64,000 bases of DNA from Paractinoplanes ovalisporus. GTDB lineage: Bacteria; Actinomycetota; Actinomycetes; Mycobacteriales; Micromonosporaceae. The position numbers and the translations under genes were made by a program. Numbering within the stretch: position 1 is the stretch's first letter; the number at the start of each line of letters is the position of its first letter. Positions 52,520 to 61,251 of the stretch are shown one piece after another. The stretch lies in assembly GCF_016834655.1 (NCBI RefSeq), contig NZ_JAENHP010000007.1, positions 1-64,000 on the forward strand. Direction: 5' to 3'. The notes under the pieces were generated by a model, which saw only the letters and a list, made by a program, of their open reading frames with translations, was not told the DNA's origin and did no database searches.

Positions 52520-54538
52520 TCAGGAACCCGGTCGCCGGGTGCTGCCCTCGTCCACGATTCTCGTCGCGATGTTGTCGAGAGCCTGGTCGATCAGCGCCCG
52601 GTCGGCCGGGTCGGTCATCGTGATGTCCTCCAGGCGCGCGTCCAGCCAGTTGCGGTAGGCGCCCTGCACCCGGTCCAGCTGCTCCTGACCCGCGTCGGTG
52701 AGCCGGACCGTGTCGCCCTCGCGGCGGGCGTAACCGGCCTGCACGAGGCCGGTGAAGGCCGGCTCGATGACTTCGGGCGGCATCCGGTGCGTACGGGCAA
52801 TGGCCGTCATCTCGGCATGGCCGCGTGCCCGCGTGTGCAGGTGTGTCTGGCCCACCGCCCACAACTGGGCCGGTGGCAGCGTGGTGCCCGACTCGGCGAC
52901 CAGCCGTTCGATCTCGTCGCGGTCGTCGCGGGCCTTGAACATGGTGTCGCTGATCGCGCGTTCGAGCTGGGTGAGGCGGTCGCCGGACTGCGGCGGCGAG
53001 AAGCCCTCGCCCACGTCGGTGGCGGCGGCGCGGGCGCTGTCCCGCAGCGGCAACTCCTTGAGCAGCCATGCGACCAGGAATCCGAGCAGCGCCACCGGGA
53101 CGACCCAGCGGAAGACGTATCCGATCGTCTCGGCGTACGCGGAAATGATGGGTGCCGCCTGCGCCGCCGCGAGCTTGTGCAGAGCCTCGGGACTGGCCGC
53201 GGCCTCGGGCGGCGCGCCGGCCGCGAACGCGTCGGCCAGGTTCGGCGTCAGCTGGTTGGTGAACAGCGTGCCGAAGATGGCGGTGCCGAACGAGCTTCCC
53301 AGCGTACGGAAGAAGGTCACGCCGCTCGTGGCGGTGCCCAGATCCCCGTACGGGACGGTGTTCTGCACGACGATGGTGAGCACCTGCATCGACAGGCCGA
53401 TCCCGGCGCCCAGCACGAACATGTACAGCGACTCGAGCCAGGCGCTGGTGTTCTGGTCCATCGTGGACATCAGGTAGAGGCCGAGCGTCATCACGGCGCC
53501 GCCCGCGATGGGGAAGGCCTTGTACCGGCCGGTCCGGCTGACCAGGTTGCCGGACAGGATCGAGGTGAGGAACAGCCCGGCCACCATCGGCAGCGTCCGC
53601 ACGCCCGAGTCGGTGGCCGAGACGCCGTTGACGTACTGCAGATAGGTGGGCAGGAACGTCATCGCGCCCAGCATCGCGAACCCGACGATGAAGCTGAGCG
53701 TCGAGCAGACGGTGAACACCGAGTTCCGGAACAGATGCATGGGCAACATCGGTTCCCGTACGCGGGTCTCGACCACCACGAACGCCGACAACAGCACCAC
53801 CGCCGCCGCGAACAGACCCAGGATGACCGGTGAGCCCCACTCGTACTCGTTGCCGCCCCACGACAACGCCAGGATCATGCTGGACGCGCCGGCCGCCACC
53901 AGGCCGATGCCCGCGTAGTCGACGATCGGCCGGGCCGCCGACCGGATCGAGGGCAGCGCCCGGGCCGACATGGCCAGCACGACGATCGCCACCGGCACGT
54001 TGACGTAGAACGCCCAGCGCCAGCTCAGATGGTCGGTGAACAGCCCGCCCAGCGTCGGCCCGACCACGGTCGTGACGCCGAAGACCGCGCCCAGCGCACC
54101 CTGGTAGCGGCCGCGGTCGCGCAGCGGGATCACGTCGGCGATCAGCGCCATCGCGGTCACCATCAGCCCGCCGCCGCCGATGCCCTGGATCGCCCGCGCC
54201 CCGATCAGCATCACCATGTCCTGGGCGACGCCGCACAGCACCGAACCGCCGACGAAGACGACCGTGCTGATCTGGAAGACCAGCTTGCGGCCGAACAGGT
54301 CGCCGAACTTGCCGGCCAGCACCGTGCTGACGGTCTCGGCGAGCAGGTAGGCCGTCACGACCCACGACATGTGCCCGGCGCCGCCCAGGTCGGCGACGAT
54401 GGTCGGCAGCGCGGTCGACACGATGGTCTGGTCGAGGGCCGCCAGCAGCATGCCGAGCAGGATCGCCGTGAAGACGACGTTCACCTGCCGCCGGCTGAGC
54501 ACCGCGGGCGGGGCCTCCTGGGTCGTCACCGTGGCCAT
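52520..54538 (-). CDS. DHA2-family MFS drug exporter with C-terminal winged-helix-like extension
   Basis: 672 residues. About fourteen membrane segments with EmrB/QacA signatures: LLAALDQTIVSTALPTIVADLGG, LAGKFGDLFGRK, GIGGGGLMVTAMALIADVIPLRDRGRYQG. They end near residue 490. The last 170 residues (LTQLERAISDTMFKARDDRDEIERLV... LTDAGQEQLDRVQ) look like a MarR-type winged helix: PPEVIEPAFTGLVQAGYARREGDTVRLTDAGQE has the helix-wing pattern with the LTxxG phrase. Proton-driven export of drugs is expected. The cytoplasmic tail may sense or bind a ligand or DNA. Confidence 0.88.
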   Translation of the reverse strand: MATVTTQEAPPAVLSRRQVNVVFTAILLGMLLAALDQTIVSTALPTIVADLGGAGHMSWVVTAYLLAETVSTVLAGKFGDLFGRKLVFQISTVVFVGGSVLCGVAQDMVMLIGARAIQGIGGGGLMVTAMALIADVIPLRDRGRYQGALGAVFGVTTVVGPTLGGLFTDHLSWRWAFYVNVPVAIVVLAMSARALPSIRSAARPIVDYAGIGLVAAGASSMILALSWGGNEYEWGSPVILGLFAAAVVLLSAFVVVETRVREPMLPMHLFRNSVFTVCSTLSFIVGFAMLGAMTFLPTYLQYVNGVSATDSGVRTLPMVAGLFLTSILSGNLVSRTGRYKAFPIAGGAVMTLGLYLMSTMDQNTSAWLESLYMFVLGAGIGLSMQVLTIVVQNTVPYGDLGTATSGVTFFRTLGSSFGTAIFGTLFTNQLTPNLADAFAAGAPPEAAASPEALHKLAAAQAAPIISAYAETIGYVFRWVVPVALLGFLVAWLLKELPLRDSARAAATDVGEGFSPPQSGDRLTQLERAISDTMFKARDDRDEIERLVAESGTTLPPAQLWAVGQTHLHTRARGHAEMTAIARTHRMPPEVIEPAFTGLVQAGYARREGDTVRLTDAGQEQLDRVQGAYRNWLDARLEDITMTDPADRALIDQALDNIATRIVDEGSTRRPGS

Positions 54539-54598
54539 GCGCCCAGTCTTTCGGCCCGGCCCGCCGGGTGTGGCGACAATGCGGAAATGGAGCGGGGC

Positions 54599-55282
54599 TC
54601 AGCGCGGGCGGGCCAGGCCCAGGTCGTACGCGACAATGGTGGCCTGCACCCGGTCCCGCGCCCCGATTTTGGGCAGCAGCGCGTTCACGTGGGCCTTCAC
54701 CGTGCCCGCGCCGATGCCCAGGGCCGCGCCCACTTCGGCGTTGGACAGCCCCTTGGCCAGCTCGACCAGCACCTCCCGTTCGCGTGGGGTCAACGCGTCC
54801 AGCCGCGGGTCGGGCACACGGGCGGCGGTGAGCGCGCCCGCGGCGAACGCATCGATCAGGCGCCGGGTGACCGCGGGGCTGAGCATCGCCTCACCACCCG
54901 CCACGGTGCGGATCGCGTCGACCAGCACGGCCGGGTCGGAGTCCTTCAGCAGGAAACCCGACGCACCCGCTTTCAGGGCCTGATAGACGTACGCGTCCTG
55001 GTGGAAGGTGGTCAGCACGATGACCCGGGGCGCGGACCCGGCCGCGGTGACCTGGGCGGTCGCGGTGAGCCCGTCCATGCCCGGCATGCGCACGTCCATC
55101 AGCACGACGTCGGGCCGCACCCGGGCCGCCAGATCGACCGCGGCCGCGCCGTCACCGGCCTCACCCACCACCTCGAGGTCGTCCTGCGAACCGACGATCG
55201 CGCACACGCCGGCGCGCACCATCACCTGGTCGTCCACGACCATCACGCGGATCGTGATGATGACACCTCCTGAGCCGGGCAC
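54599..55282 (-). CDS. NarL-type response regulator (partner of the 55-57 kb kinase)
   Basis: About 227 residues. Receiver domain with VVDDQ, phospho-Asp in DVVLMDVRMPG and Lys in FLLKDSD. LuxR helix-turn-helix LTPREREVLVELAKGLSNAEVGAALGIGAGTVKAHVNALLPKIG. The start is uncertain: GTG 55282 fits the frame but lacks a good Shine-Dalgarno, and AGGAGGTG lies inside, just before an ATC at 55261. The later GTG/ATG would cut strand 1. It overlaps the end of the kinase gene. Confidence 0.88.
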   Translation of the reverse strand: MPGSGGVIITIRVMVVDDQVMVRAGVCAIVGSQDDLEVVGEAGDGAAAVDLAARVRPDVVLMDVRMPGMDGLTATAQVTAAGSAPRVIVLTTFHQDAYVYQALKAGASGFLLKDSDPAVLVDAIRTVAGGEAMLSPAVTRRLIDAFAAGALTAARVPDPRLDALTPREREVLVELAKGLSNAEVGAALGIGAGTVKAHVNALLPKIGARDRVQATIVAYDLGLARPR

Positions 55283-57348
55283 AGGCCGTCGAGCAGGCCA
55301 CGCATCGCCGCCAGGGCCTCGCGGGCCGCCTCGATGACACCGTCCAGGTCATTGTCCCCGGCCGCTTCCGGCACCCGGGCGGCGGCGGTCAGAACGGTGG
55401 CGCGCAGCCCCGCCGCGACCCGGGCCCGCTCGTCACCGGCCCGCAGCGCGGCCTCGGCCGACACCACCGCCACGGCGTTCTCCTCGTGGTCGAGGCGGCG
55501 CTGCCGGCGGCGTCGCGCGGCGAATCCGGCCAGCCAGCTCCCGGAGAACGGGGCGGCCAGCAGGAACCAGCCGAACACGGCCATCACCAGGAAGCCGGTG
55601 GGCCACGGGAAGTTGGGATCGCCGACGGTCATCATCAGGCCGAAGGTGACCGCGGCCGAGAACAACCCGGCCACCAGGCCGATCCAGGTGAGCTTCGGGC
55701 GTTTTCCGTACGCGGCCAAGGCGTACAGGGCCGTCAGATCCGCCCCCGTGCTGAACAGGAAGAGCCAGGCCTCCTCGGGCGGGAGCACCTCGGTGGCCAC
55801 CAGCAGCGGGCCGGACCAGCCGGTCAGCGCCACCGCGATCAGCGCCGTCCACGGATGCTGCCGCCGCCACAGCAACGGCGCCGCGTGCGCGACCACCGCG
55901 AGCAGCACCAGTGTGGCGGCCGCGGGCGACGCGCCCTCCTCGTCGATCAGGAGGCCGACCCCGGTCAGTGGCAGCAGAAGAGCCAGAAGGACCAGACCCG
56001 CGTCCAGTACGACCTGACTCCGCAGCCAGACGCGCAGCCGCGCGGGTGCCGCTTCGGCCGGGAGGAATGCCCGCACCTCCCAGCCGCCCCCTTCTGCCGG
56101 GCCGGCTGTGACCGTTCCGCCCAGGGCGGCCGCGCGGTCGCGCATGCCGGCCAGGCCGCGGCCGCCGCCCAGGCCGGTTGTCGCTGTTGTCGCTGTTTTG
56201 GCTGGGGAGGTGGTCGCGGGGCCGTCGTCGGCCACGATGAGGGTCGCGCCTGCCTCGTCGTATGTCTGAGTTATGCGTACGGTCGCTCCCGGCGCATACC
56301 GCAGGGTGTTGGTCAGGGCTTCCCGCGCGATGCCGTGCAGGGCCTCGGCCCTGGTTCGGGCTGCGGCCGCTTCTTGGGCTGTGGCCGTGTTTTCGGGCAT
56401 GGCCGTGTCTTGGGCTGTGGCCGTGCTTTGGGCCTCGGTTTTGCTTTCGGGCGCGGCGGTGTTTTGGGCTGTGGCCGTGCTTCCGGGCGTGGCCGTGCTT
56501 CCGGGCCTGTCCGTGCGTCCGGGCGTGGCCGTGTTTTTGGCCTCGCCCGACTCGGACAGGTGCACGACCTGACCGAGTTGCCGGAAGTCGTCGGCCAGGT
56601 CGGCCAGCGTGACCGCCTCGGGCGTGGCCGGCAGCACGGCGACCAGTTGGTGCAGCGCGACCATCGTCTCGCGGCCGGTGCGGGCGGCGAACGCGAGCGC
56701 CTCGTCGCGCAGCTCGGCCTTGCCGACGAACTGGGCCGCCGTGGCGTTGACGACGATCGAGGTGAGGTGGTGGGCCGTCACATCGTGCAGTTCGCGGGCC
56801 AGCCGGCGCTGCTCGGCCGCCGCCGCGTCCCGGCGCGCCTCCTCGGCCTCGACCAGCCGGCGCGCGGCCGCCGAACGCTCCCCGAGCCAGCGCCGCCGCA
56901 CCCGCCCGGCGGCGGCGACCAGCGAATACATGACGAGGCCGACGAGCAGATCGAGCGGTTCGTCGGCGACGACCAGCACCACCTGAACGGCGAGCATGCC
57001 CAGCACAGCCAGCACGGTCGCCCGCCGCGAACAACGCAGCGCGACGTTGAACAGGGCCACCGACTCGGCGATCGAAAGCACGAGCAGGGCGTCGCCGGGA
57101 TAGAAGTATTCCTGCTGCGGCGCGGCCCAGGTGCCGAGCGCGAGCCCGCTCGTCACGACCGCCGCCGCCACCAGGGGCCGTGAACGGCGTAGCGTCAGGG
57201 CCCCGGCGACCAGCGCGATCACGGCGAAGCCGGTGATGTCACGCAGGGTCGTTCCGAGGGCCGGCCAATACGCGAGCTGGGCCGTCGCGATGAGCGCGGG
57301 CAGCAGCCAGACCTTCCAGCGGGACATGATGGCTGACAGCCTATCCAT
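55243..57348 (-). CDS. Sensor histidine kinase with internal catalytic core, repeat linker and degenerate second half
   Basis: 701 residues. N-terminal membrane region (five or six segments, 10-148), HisKA_3 with His188 (RRLARELHDVTAHHL), then HATPase_c (IAREALTNTLRYAPGATV, VADDGPA, GLGGGRGLAGMRDRAAALGG). Between the two lies a 62-residue insert of 6-residue repeats (STATPG type, 270-332). After the catalytic core a second membrane domain (about 438-600) and a C-terminal helical segment (DERARVAAGLRATVLTAA) follow. The latter looks like a HisKA_3 helix whose His is replaced by Arg. It pairs with the overlapping regulator. ATG 57327 is an alternative start. Confidence 0.87.
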   Translation of the reverse strand: MDRLSAIMSRWKVWLLPALIATAQLAYWPALGTTLRDITGFAVIALVAGALTLRRSRPLVAAAVVTSGLALGTWAAPQQEYFYPGDALLVLSIAESVALFNVALRCSRRATVLAVLGMLAVQVVLVVADEPLDLLVGLVMYSLVAAAGRVRRRWLGERSAAARRLVEAEEARRDAAAAEQRRLARELHDVTAHHLTSIVVNATAAQFVGKAELRDEALAFAARTGRETMVALHQLVAVLPATPEAVTLADLADDFRQLGQVVHLSESGEAKNTATPGRTDRPGSTATPGSTATAQNTAAPESKTEAQSTATAQDTAMPENTATAQEAAAARTRAEALHGIAREALTNTLRYAPGATVRITQTYDEAGATLIVADDGPATTSPAKTATTATTGLGGGRGLAGMRDRAAALGGTVTAGPAEGGGWEVRAFLPAEAAPARLRVWLRSQVVLDAGLVLLALLLPLTGVGLLIDEEGASPAAATLVLLAVVAHAAPLLWRRQHPWTALIAVALTGWSGPLLVATEVLPPEEAWLFLFSTGADLTALYALAAYGKRPKLTWIGLVAGLFSAAVTFGLMMTVGDPNFPWPTGFLVMAVFGWFLLAAPFSGSWLAGFAARRRRQRRLDHEENAVAVVSAEAALRAGDERARVAAGLRATVLTAAARVPEAAGDNDLDGVIEAAREALAAMRGLLDGLCPAQEVSSSRSA
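56353..56541 (-). repeat. 18-bp in-frame repeats in the histidine kinase linker
   Basis: About ten 18-bp units of the type GGGCGTGGCCGTGCTTCC (plus strand), coding NTATPG, STATPG, STATAQ and DTAMPE. They lie between the phosphoacceptor and ATPase domains and preserve the frame. Confidence 0.88.
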
Positions 57349-57670
57349 GCCGTAGGGCGGGGCCGTCTTCTGTCGGTGACCTGTCTATGCCGTGCGGGTC
57401 GGCGCTTTCGTTGGCGGCTTGTCTGTGTCCTGCCCGTGCTCGGTGTTTTCGCCCGTGGCCCGCGTGTGCCTGGTGCTTGTCGTCCGTGGTCTGTCTGTGT
57501 GCTGCGCTTTTCCCTGGCCTGTCTCCGTCTTGGGTGCTTTTGTTCCTGGTCTGTCTGCCTCCTGGGGTAGGGCCGGATTTCGTTCATGGCCTGTCTATGC
57601 CCTGGGGCAGGGGCCGGTTTCCGTCCGCGGCCAGATTCGCCGGGCCGGGGGAGCCGACAGAATTTTCCCC
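57349..57670. other. 322-bp divergent region filled by a degenerate repeat
   Basis: Between the kinase and the CPBP protease genes. Five to six worn copies, roughly 45-50 bp, of a unit with CTGTCTATGCC(CT)GGGG, GGCCGGTTTCCGTCC and TTTTCGTTC(C)TGG segments. The phrase CTATGCCGTAGGGCGGGGCC begins at the kinase start codon, so the array may have grown from that 5' end. It is T-rich on the plus strand compared with its surroundings. No gene is seen. Confidence 0.65.
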
Positions 57671-58738
57671 ATGTCCGCCACGCCGTACCACCGTCTCGCC
57701 CGCACCCCCGCCCACCGCTGGTGGCGCCCGGTGCTGGGGACCCTGTTCATTCTCGCCGGAGGCGTCTTCGCCACGCTGGCCGGCTACATGGTCGTCACCG
57801 CCGCCGCCATGCTGGCCGGCCGTCCGAACAATGTGGACGGCATGGCCAGCTTCGGCGAGCACGCCGACCTGGCCCTGGCGTTCCTGACCATCGCCGTCCT
57901 GCTGCCGCTGACCCTGCTCGCCGCCCGCTGGATCCAGCGTCGCCCGGCCGGGACGCTGTCGTCGGTCACCGGCCGCCTCCGCTGGCCGTTGCTGGCGAAG
58001 TTGGCGCCGGTCGCGCTGATCGCCGTGGTCGCCCTGATCGCCGGCGGTGTCGGACTCTCGGCGCTGACCGACGGCGCCGACTCCGGCCTCGGCGACCCGC
58101 TGGCCGGATGGGGCCCGTTCGCCCTGTCCATGCTCCTGCTGCTGGTAGTGGTTCCCCCACAGGCAGCCGCCGAGGAGTACTTCACACGCGGCTGGCTGCT
58201 ACAGGCGACCGGCGTCTGGTTCCGCCGCCCCTGGGTGCCGATCGCTTTCCAGGCGCTAGTCTTCGCCGCGGCGCACGGGTGGGGGACCCCGTGGGGTTTC
58301 GCCGACCTGTTCCTGTTCGGCGCGGTGACCGGCTGGCTGACGGTCCGCACCGGCGGCCTCGAGGCGGCGATCGCCCTGCACGTCATGAACAACCTGGTCA
58401 GCGCCGGCATCGCAGCCGCCTACAACCAGCTGACCATCACCGAGACAGCAGCCGACATGCCGTGGCAGATGGCCGCAGTAGACGTGCTGGTCCTCACGGC
58501 GTACGCCCTCGTGGTCCTCAAGCTGGCCGAGCCCTACGCTTCCGTCGCGCCAGAACCCTCCACGCCGCCCACAATTCCCACGGGCCCTGTCGCGTCGCCT
58601 CTTCCTGCGGGCCCTGTCGCGTCGCCTCTTCCTGCGGGCCCTGTCGCTTCGCCTCTTCCCGCGGGTTCCCCTGCGTCGCCGCTCGTTTCGGAGGAAGGTC
58701 ACCTTGTCTCAGCGCGGGTCGGATTGCCGTGGCGATGA
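57671..58738 (+). CDS. CPBP-family (CAAX-like) intramembrane metalloprotease
   Basis: 355 residues. Seven or eight membrane segments (to about 290) with the three catalytic motifs of the ABI/CPBP family: EEYFTRG (EExxxR), FAAAHG (FxxxH) and HVMNN (HxxxN). These bind one metal inside the membrane. Members cleave peptides or confer bacteriocin immunity. The last 60 residues are a hydrophilic tail with three 9-residue repeats (GPVASPLPA). The gene end overlaps the end of the convergent QuiC-like gene by 30 bp. Confidence 0.87.
   Translation: MSATPYHRLARTPAHRWWRPVLGTLFILAGGVFATLAGYMVVTAAAMLAGRPNNVDGMASFGEHADLALAFLTIAVLLPLTLLAARWIQRRPAGTLSSVTGRLRWPLLAKLAPVALIAVVALIAGGVGLSALTDGADSGLGDPLAGWGPFALSMLLLLVVVPPQAAAEEYFTRGWLLQATGVWFRRPWVPIAFQALVFAAAHGWGTPWGFADLFLFGAVTGWLTVRTGGLEAAIALHVMNNLVSAGIAAAYNQLTITETAADMPWQMAAVDVLVLTAYALVVLKLAEPYASVAPEPSTPPTIPTGPVASPLPAGPVASPLPAGPVASPLPAGSPASPLVSEEGHLVSARVGLPWR
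58588..58680 (+). repeat. 27-bp in-frame repeat in the CPBP protease tail
   Basis: Three units of a 27-bp sequence starting GGCCCTGTCGCGTCGCCTC, coding GPVASPLPA, with a fourth partial copy coding GSPASPLV. Confidence 0.88.
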
Positions 58739-60835
58739 GGTTGGGGGCGGGGCGGCCTGGCGCTGAGCGCGGTGAGCCGCCATCCGGACCGGGTCGTTGA
58801 CGAAGCCGTAGCCGCGGTAGCCGCCGACCCGCTGGACGACCTCGAAGAAGACGCGCCGGCCGATCACCGGGGTGAACCTTTGCAGGTAATACCCGTGGGC
58901 GTCCTCGTCATAGAGGGCGTCCACAGCCGTCGTGCCGCGAGCGGCGAGGTCATCGAGGTAGTTGCGCGGGATGGGCACGGTGTCTTCGACCAGGGTGATG
59001 TCATCGGTGAGCAGGGTGATGTGCTGCGGGTGGGGGACGGCGGGCGCCCAGTCGCCCCGGCGTAGCAGGGGCACGCTGAGCGAGAGACGTACGCTGCGGT
59101 CCTCGTTACGGACGGCAAGCGTGCGCATCAGCCCGTACGGCGCCGCGAACTCGCCCGCCTCGTCATCGGTCATGCCGAGAACGCTGCGGTAGAAGAGCGC
59201 CGCCTCGTCATAACGGTCGAACGGCTGCGCCAGCGAAAGATGGTCGATCGCCCGCACGGTCCGCCCGGTCGCGGTCTCGCCGGTCGGCAGGAAGTCCCCG
59301 AGCCAGGCGTGGTCACCGCGGCAGAAGAACACTTCGGTGCCATCGGGCGCGGCCACCGCAGTCATCTCGGCTTCGCGCCAGCGCCGACGCCGGGGCAGCG
59401 GTTCGGCCAGCAGCTCGGCGGCCCGTTTCGCGCTCGCGGCCGGGTCCGCACTCTCCAGCGCGAACGCCCGGATAGCAGCCGACCCTTCAGCCAGCCGCGG
59501 CGCGCCGTAGTTCAACAAAATGCGCGCGGCCCCCTGTTCCCACAGCTGCACAGCTTTGGACCGATGCTGACCGGTGTGGGCAAAACCCAGGCCTCGCAAC
59601 AAACTCTCCAGCTCAGGCCCGGTCCCACTATCAACACCCAGTTCAGCGAACGCGATACCGGCCAGACGCGGCGCAGGCGTGAGGACGCCGGCGTCCACAG
59701 GCCCCCCGCCCTCAACACGCCGTGCAGTTTCCACATGCCGTCTGTCGTCCACAGATCGCGTGTTCTCCTCAGGCGGTGTGTCGCCCTCAGGCAGGGTGGC
59801 GTGCACAGGTCGCGTGTCGTCCACAGGCCGCGTGGCGTGCACAGGTCGCGTGGTGTCCACAGGCCGCGTGGCGTGCACAGGTCGCGTGGTGTCCACAGAT
59901 CGCGTGGCGTGCATAGATCGCGTGTCGTCCCCGGGCCGTGTGGCGTGCGCAGGCCGCGTGTCGTCCACAAGCTGCGCCTTATGGACGGGGCGGGCTGTGG
60001 AAGCGGCAATGGTGGGGTGGGTCGTGGGGGTGAGGGCGCCGGCCAGGGCGATGAGGGAGCGGCGGGCGTCTATGGCCGTACGGTGGGGGTCGGCCTGTCG
60101 GAAGACGTCGTTGAAGACCTCTAGTGACAGCGACCCGGCATAGCCGGACTGCAGGACGGCCTGGGTGAAGCCGATCAGGTCGAACCGGCCCTGCAACGGG
60201 AACAGGCGGTGGTGGCGGCTCCACTGCAGCACGTCCATGCCGAGGCGGGGTGCGTCGGCGAGCTGGAGGAAGAAGACGCGTTCGCCGGGCAGGTGGGCGA
60301 TCTTGCCGTACTCGTCGGTGCGGGAAAGGACGTGGAACGAGTCCAGGCAGAGGCCCAGGGCGGGGTGATCGGCGCGCTGGACGATGTCCCAGGAATGCTC
60401 CCAGGTCGAGACGTGACGGCCCCAGGCCAGGGCCTCGTAGGCGATCCGCATGCCGCGTTCACCCGCCCGCTCGGCCAGGCGGCGCAGCTGGCCGGCGACC
60501 AGGGCGTCGTCGTCGATCGTGTCGGGCGCGACCGACGAGCAGATGAGAACGGTGTCGGCGCCGAGGCGGGCCATCAGGTCGAGCTTCGCGTTGAACCGTC
60601 GCTCGACGGCCTCGAACCTCGCCGGGGGAGCGCCCTCGGCGTCACGGAACGGCTGGTAGAGGTCGACGGTGAGGCCGAGGTCGGCGACGCGGGCCCGGAT
60701 CTCCTCGGGGGAGCCGACGGAGGCGATCAGGTCGTTCTCGAAGATCTCCACGGCATCGAACCCGGCCGTCGAGGCGGCGTCGAGCCGTTCCTCGAGGCTC
60801 CCGGAGAGGCACACCGTGGCGATGCTCGTCCTCAT
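58709..60835 (-). CDS. QuiC-like 3-dehydroshikimate dehydratase fused to an HPPD-like domain
   Basis: 708 residues. Residues 1-265 are a xylose-isomerase-like TIM barrel with Glu134 (AYEALAWG), Asp165 (LCLDSFHV), Gln191 (FFLQLADAP) and Glu239 (LSLEVFND) at the metal-ligand positions of bacterial 3-dehydroshikimate dehydratases. Residues 390-690 are two VOC modules as in 4-hydroxyphenylpyruvate dioxygenase, keeping the 2-His-1-Glu set (AIDHLSL, QHITLL, FFEVVQR). The barrel should turn 3-dehydroshikimate into protocatechuate. The linker 271-385 is a long (TRPVHATRPVDT)n repeat absent from other family members of about 600-640 residues. No quinate or protocatechuate genes adjoin it. Confidence 0.85.
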   Translation of the reverse strand: MRTSIATVCLSGSLEERLDAASTAGFDAVEIFENDLIASVGSPEEIRARVADLGLTVDLYQPFRDAEGAPPARFEAVERRFNAKLDLMARLGADTVLICSSVAPDTIDDDALVAGQLRRLAERAGERGMRIAYEALAWGRHVSTWEHSWDIVQRADHPALGLCLDSFHVLSRTDEYGKIAHLPGERVFFLQLADAPRLGMDVLQWSRHHRLFPLQGRFDLIGFTQAVLQSGYAGSLSLEVFNDVFRQADPHRTAIDARRSLIALAGALTPTTHPTIAASTARPVHKAQLVDDTRPAHATRPGDDTRSMHATRSVDTTRPVHATRPVDTTRPVHATRPVDDTRPVHATLPEGDTPPEENTRSVDDRRHVETARRVEGGGPVDAGVLTPAPRLAGIAFAELGVDSGTGPELESLLRGLGFAHTGQHRSKAVQLWEQGAARILLNYGAPRLAEGSAAIRAFALESADPAASAKRAAELLAEPLPRRRRWREAEMTAVAAPDGTEVFFCRGDHAWLGDFLPTGETATGRTVRAIDHLSLAQPFDRYDEAALFYRSVLGMTDDEAGEFAAPYGLMRTLAVRNEDRSVRLSLSVPLLRRGDWAPAVPHPQHITLLTDDITLVEDTVPIPRNYLDDLAARGTTAVDALYDEDAHGYYLQRFTPVIGRRVFFEVVQRVGGYRGYGFVNDPVRMAAHRAQRQAAPPPTSSPRQSDPR
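59681..60025 (-). repeat. 36-bp (2 x 18) in-frame repeats in the QuiC-like linker
   Basis: Best preserved from about 59790 to 59960, where two half-units, GTGTCCACAGGCCGC-like and GTGGCGTGCACAGGTCGC, alternate. They code TRPVDT and TRPVHA. The edges are worn. The reading frame is kept through more than 300 bp. Confidence 0.9.
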
Positions 60836-61251
60836 GCCCGCCCTCCATCTATGTACGAACCAGTACGTTCAATCTAGAAGCGACACATCAGCACGGCAAG
60901 ACAGGAACCAGGTTAGGATCCTAGGACGCTCAAGAGGGTGTGTGGGGTGAGATGTCGTGACTGAACAGCCGCGACGGAACAGCCGTAGTTTGAGCAGCCG
61001 CACCGGCACCCGGACCCGGCTCCCGGCTCCCGGCATCGAAGGAGAAGTCGTCGGCGGTGCGCCTGCGCAACGCGGGCGCGCGGCTGATGAGCCGGGCGGC
61101 ATGAGGCGCGTTCGAGGCGGCGCCGGGATGTGCGTTTGGCGTGCGTGTTGGGATGCGCGCTTGAGATGTGCGTTTGAGCAGCCGGTGCGCGTCTGATGGA
61201 ACGGGCGGCCTGGAAGGAACGACGGAGCGACGCGAATCTAGGCTGGCGGGC
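60836..61251. other. 416-bp divergent region between the QuiC-like and GNAT genes
   Basis: It carries a possible repressor site GAAC-CAGTAC-GTTC (60857-60870) 22 bp before the QuiC-like start. A relatively AT-rich stretch to about 60960 probably holds promoters. At 61100-61200 there are worn short repeats of the GTGCGTTTG/GCGCGTTTGAG type. Small frames here do not look coding. Confidence 0.5.
60857..60870. promoter_or_regulatory. Inverted repeat GAACCAGTACGTTC upstream of the QuiC-like gene
   Basis: Perfect GAAC/GTTC arms around CAGTAC, 22 bp from the start codon. The look (ACGAAC...GTACGTTC) is like TetR-family operators, but no regulator gene lies nearby. Inference only. Confidence 0.35.

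Noticed and set aside
56353..56541. Possible diversity-generating retroelement target in the kinase linker
   Set aside because: No reverse transcriptase and no adenine-biased template repeat in the window; the units are simple tandem copies.
60957..61196. Small open frame upstream of the GNAT gene
   Set aside because: Arg/Gly-rich, overlaps worn repeats, has no family resemblance and lies in a probable promoter region.
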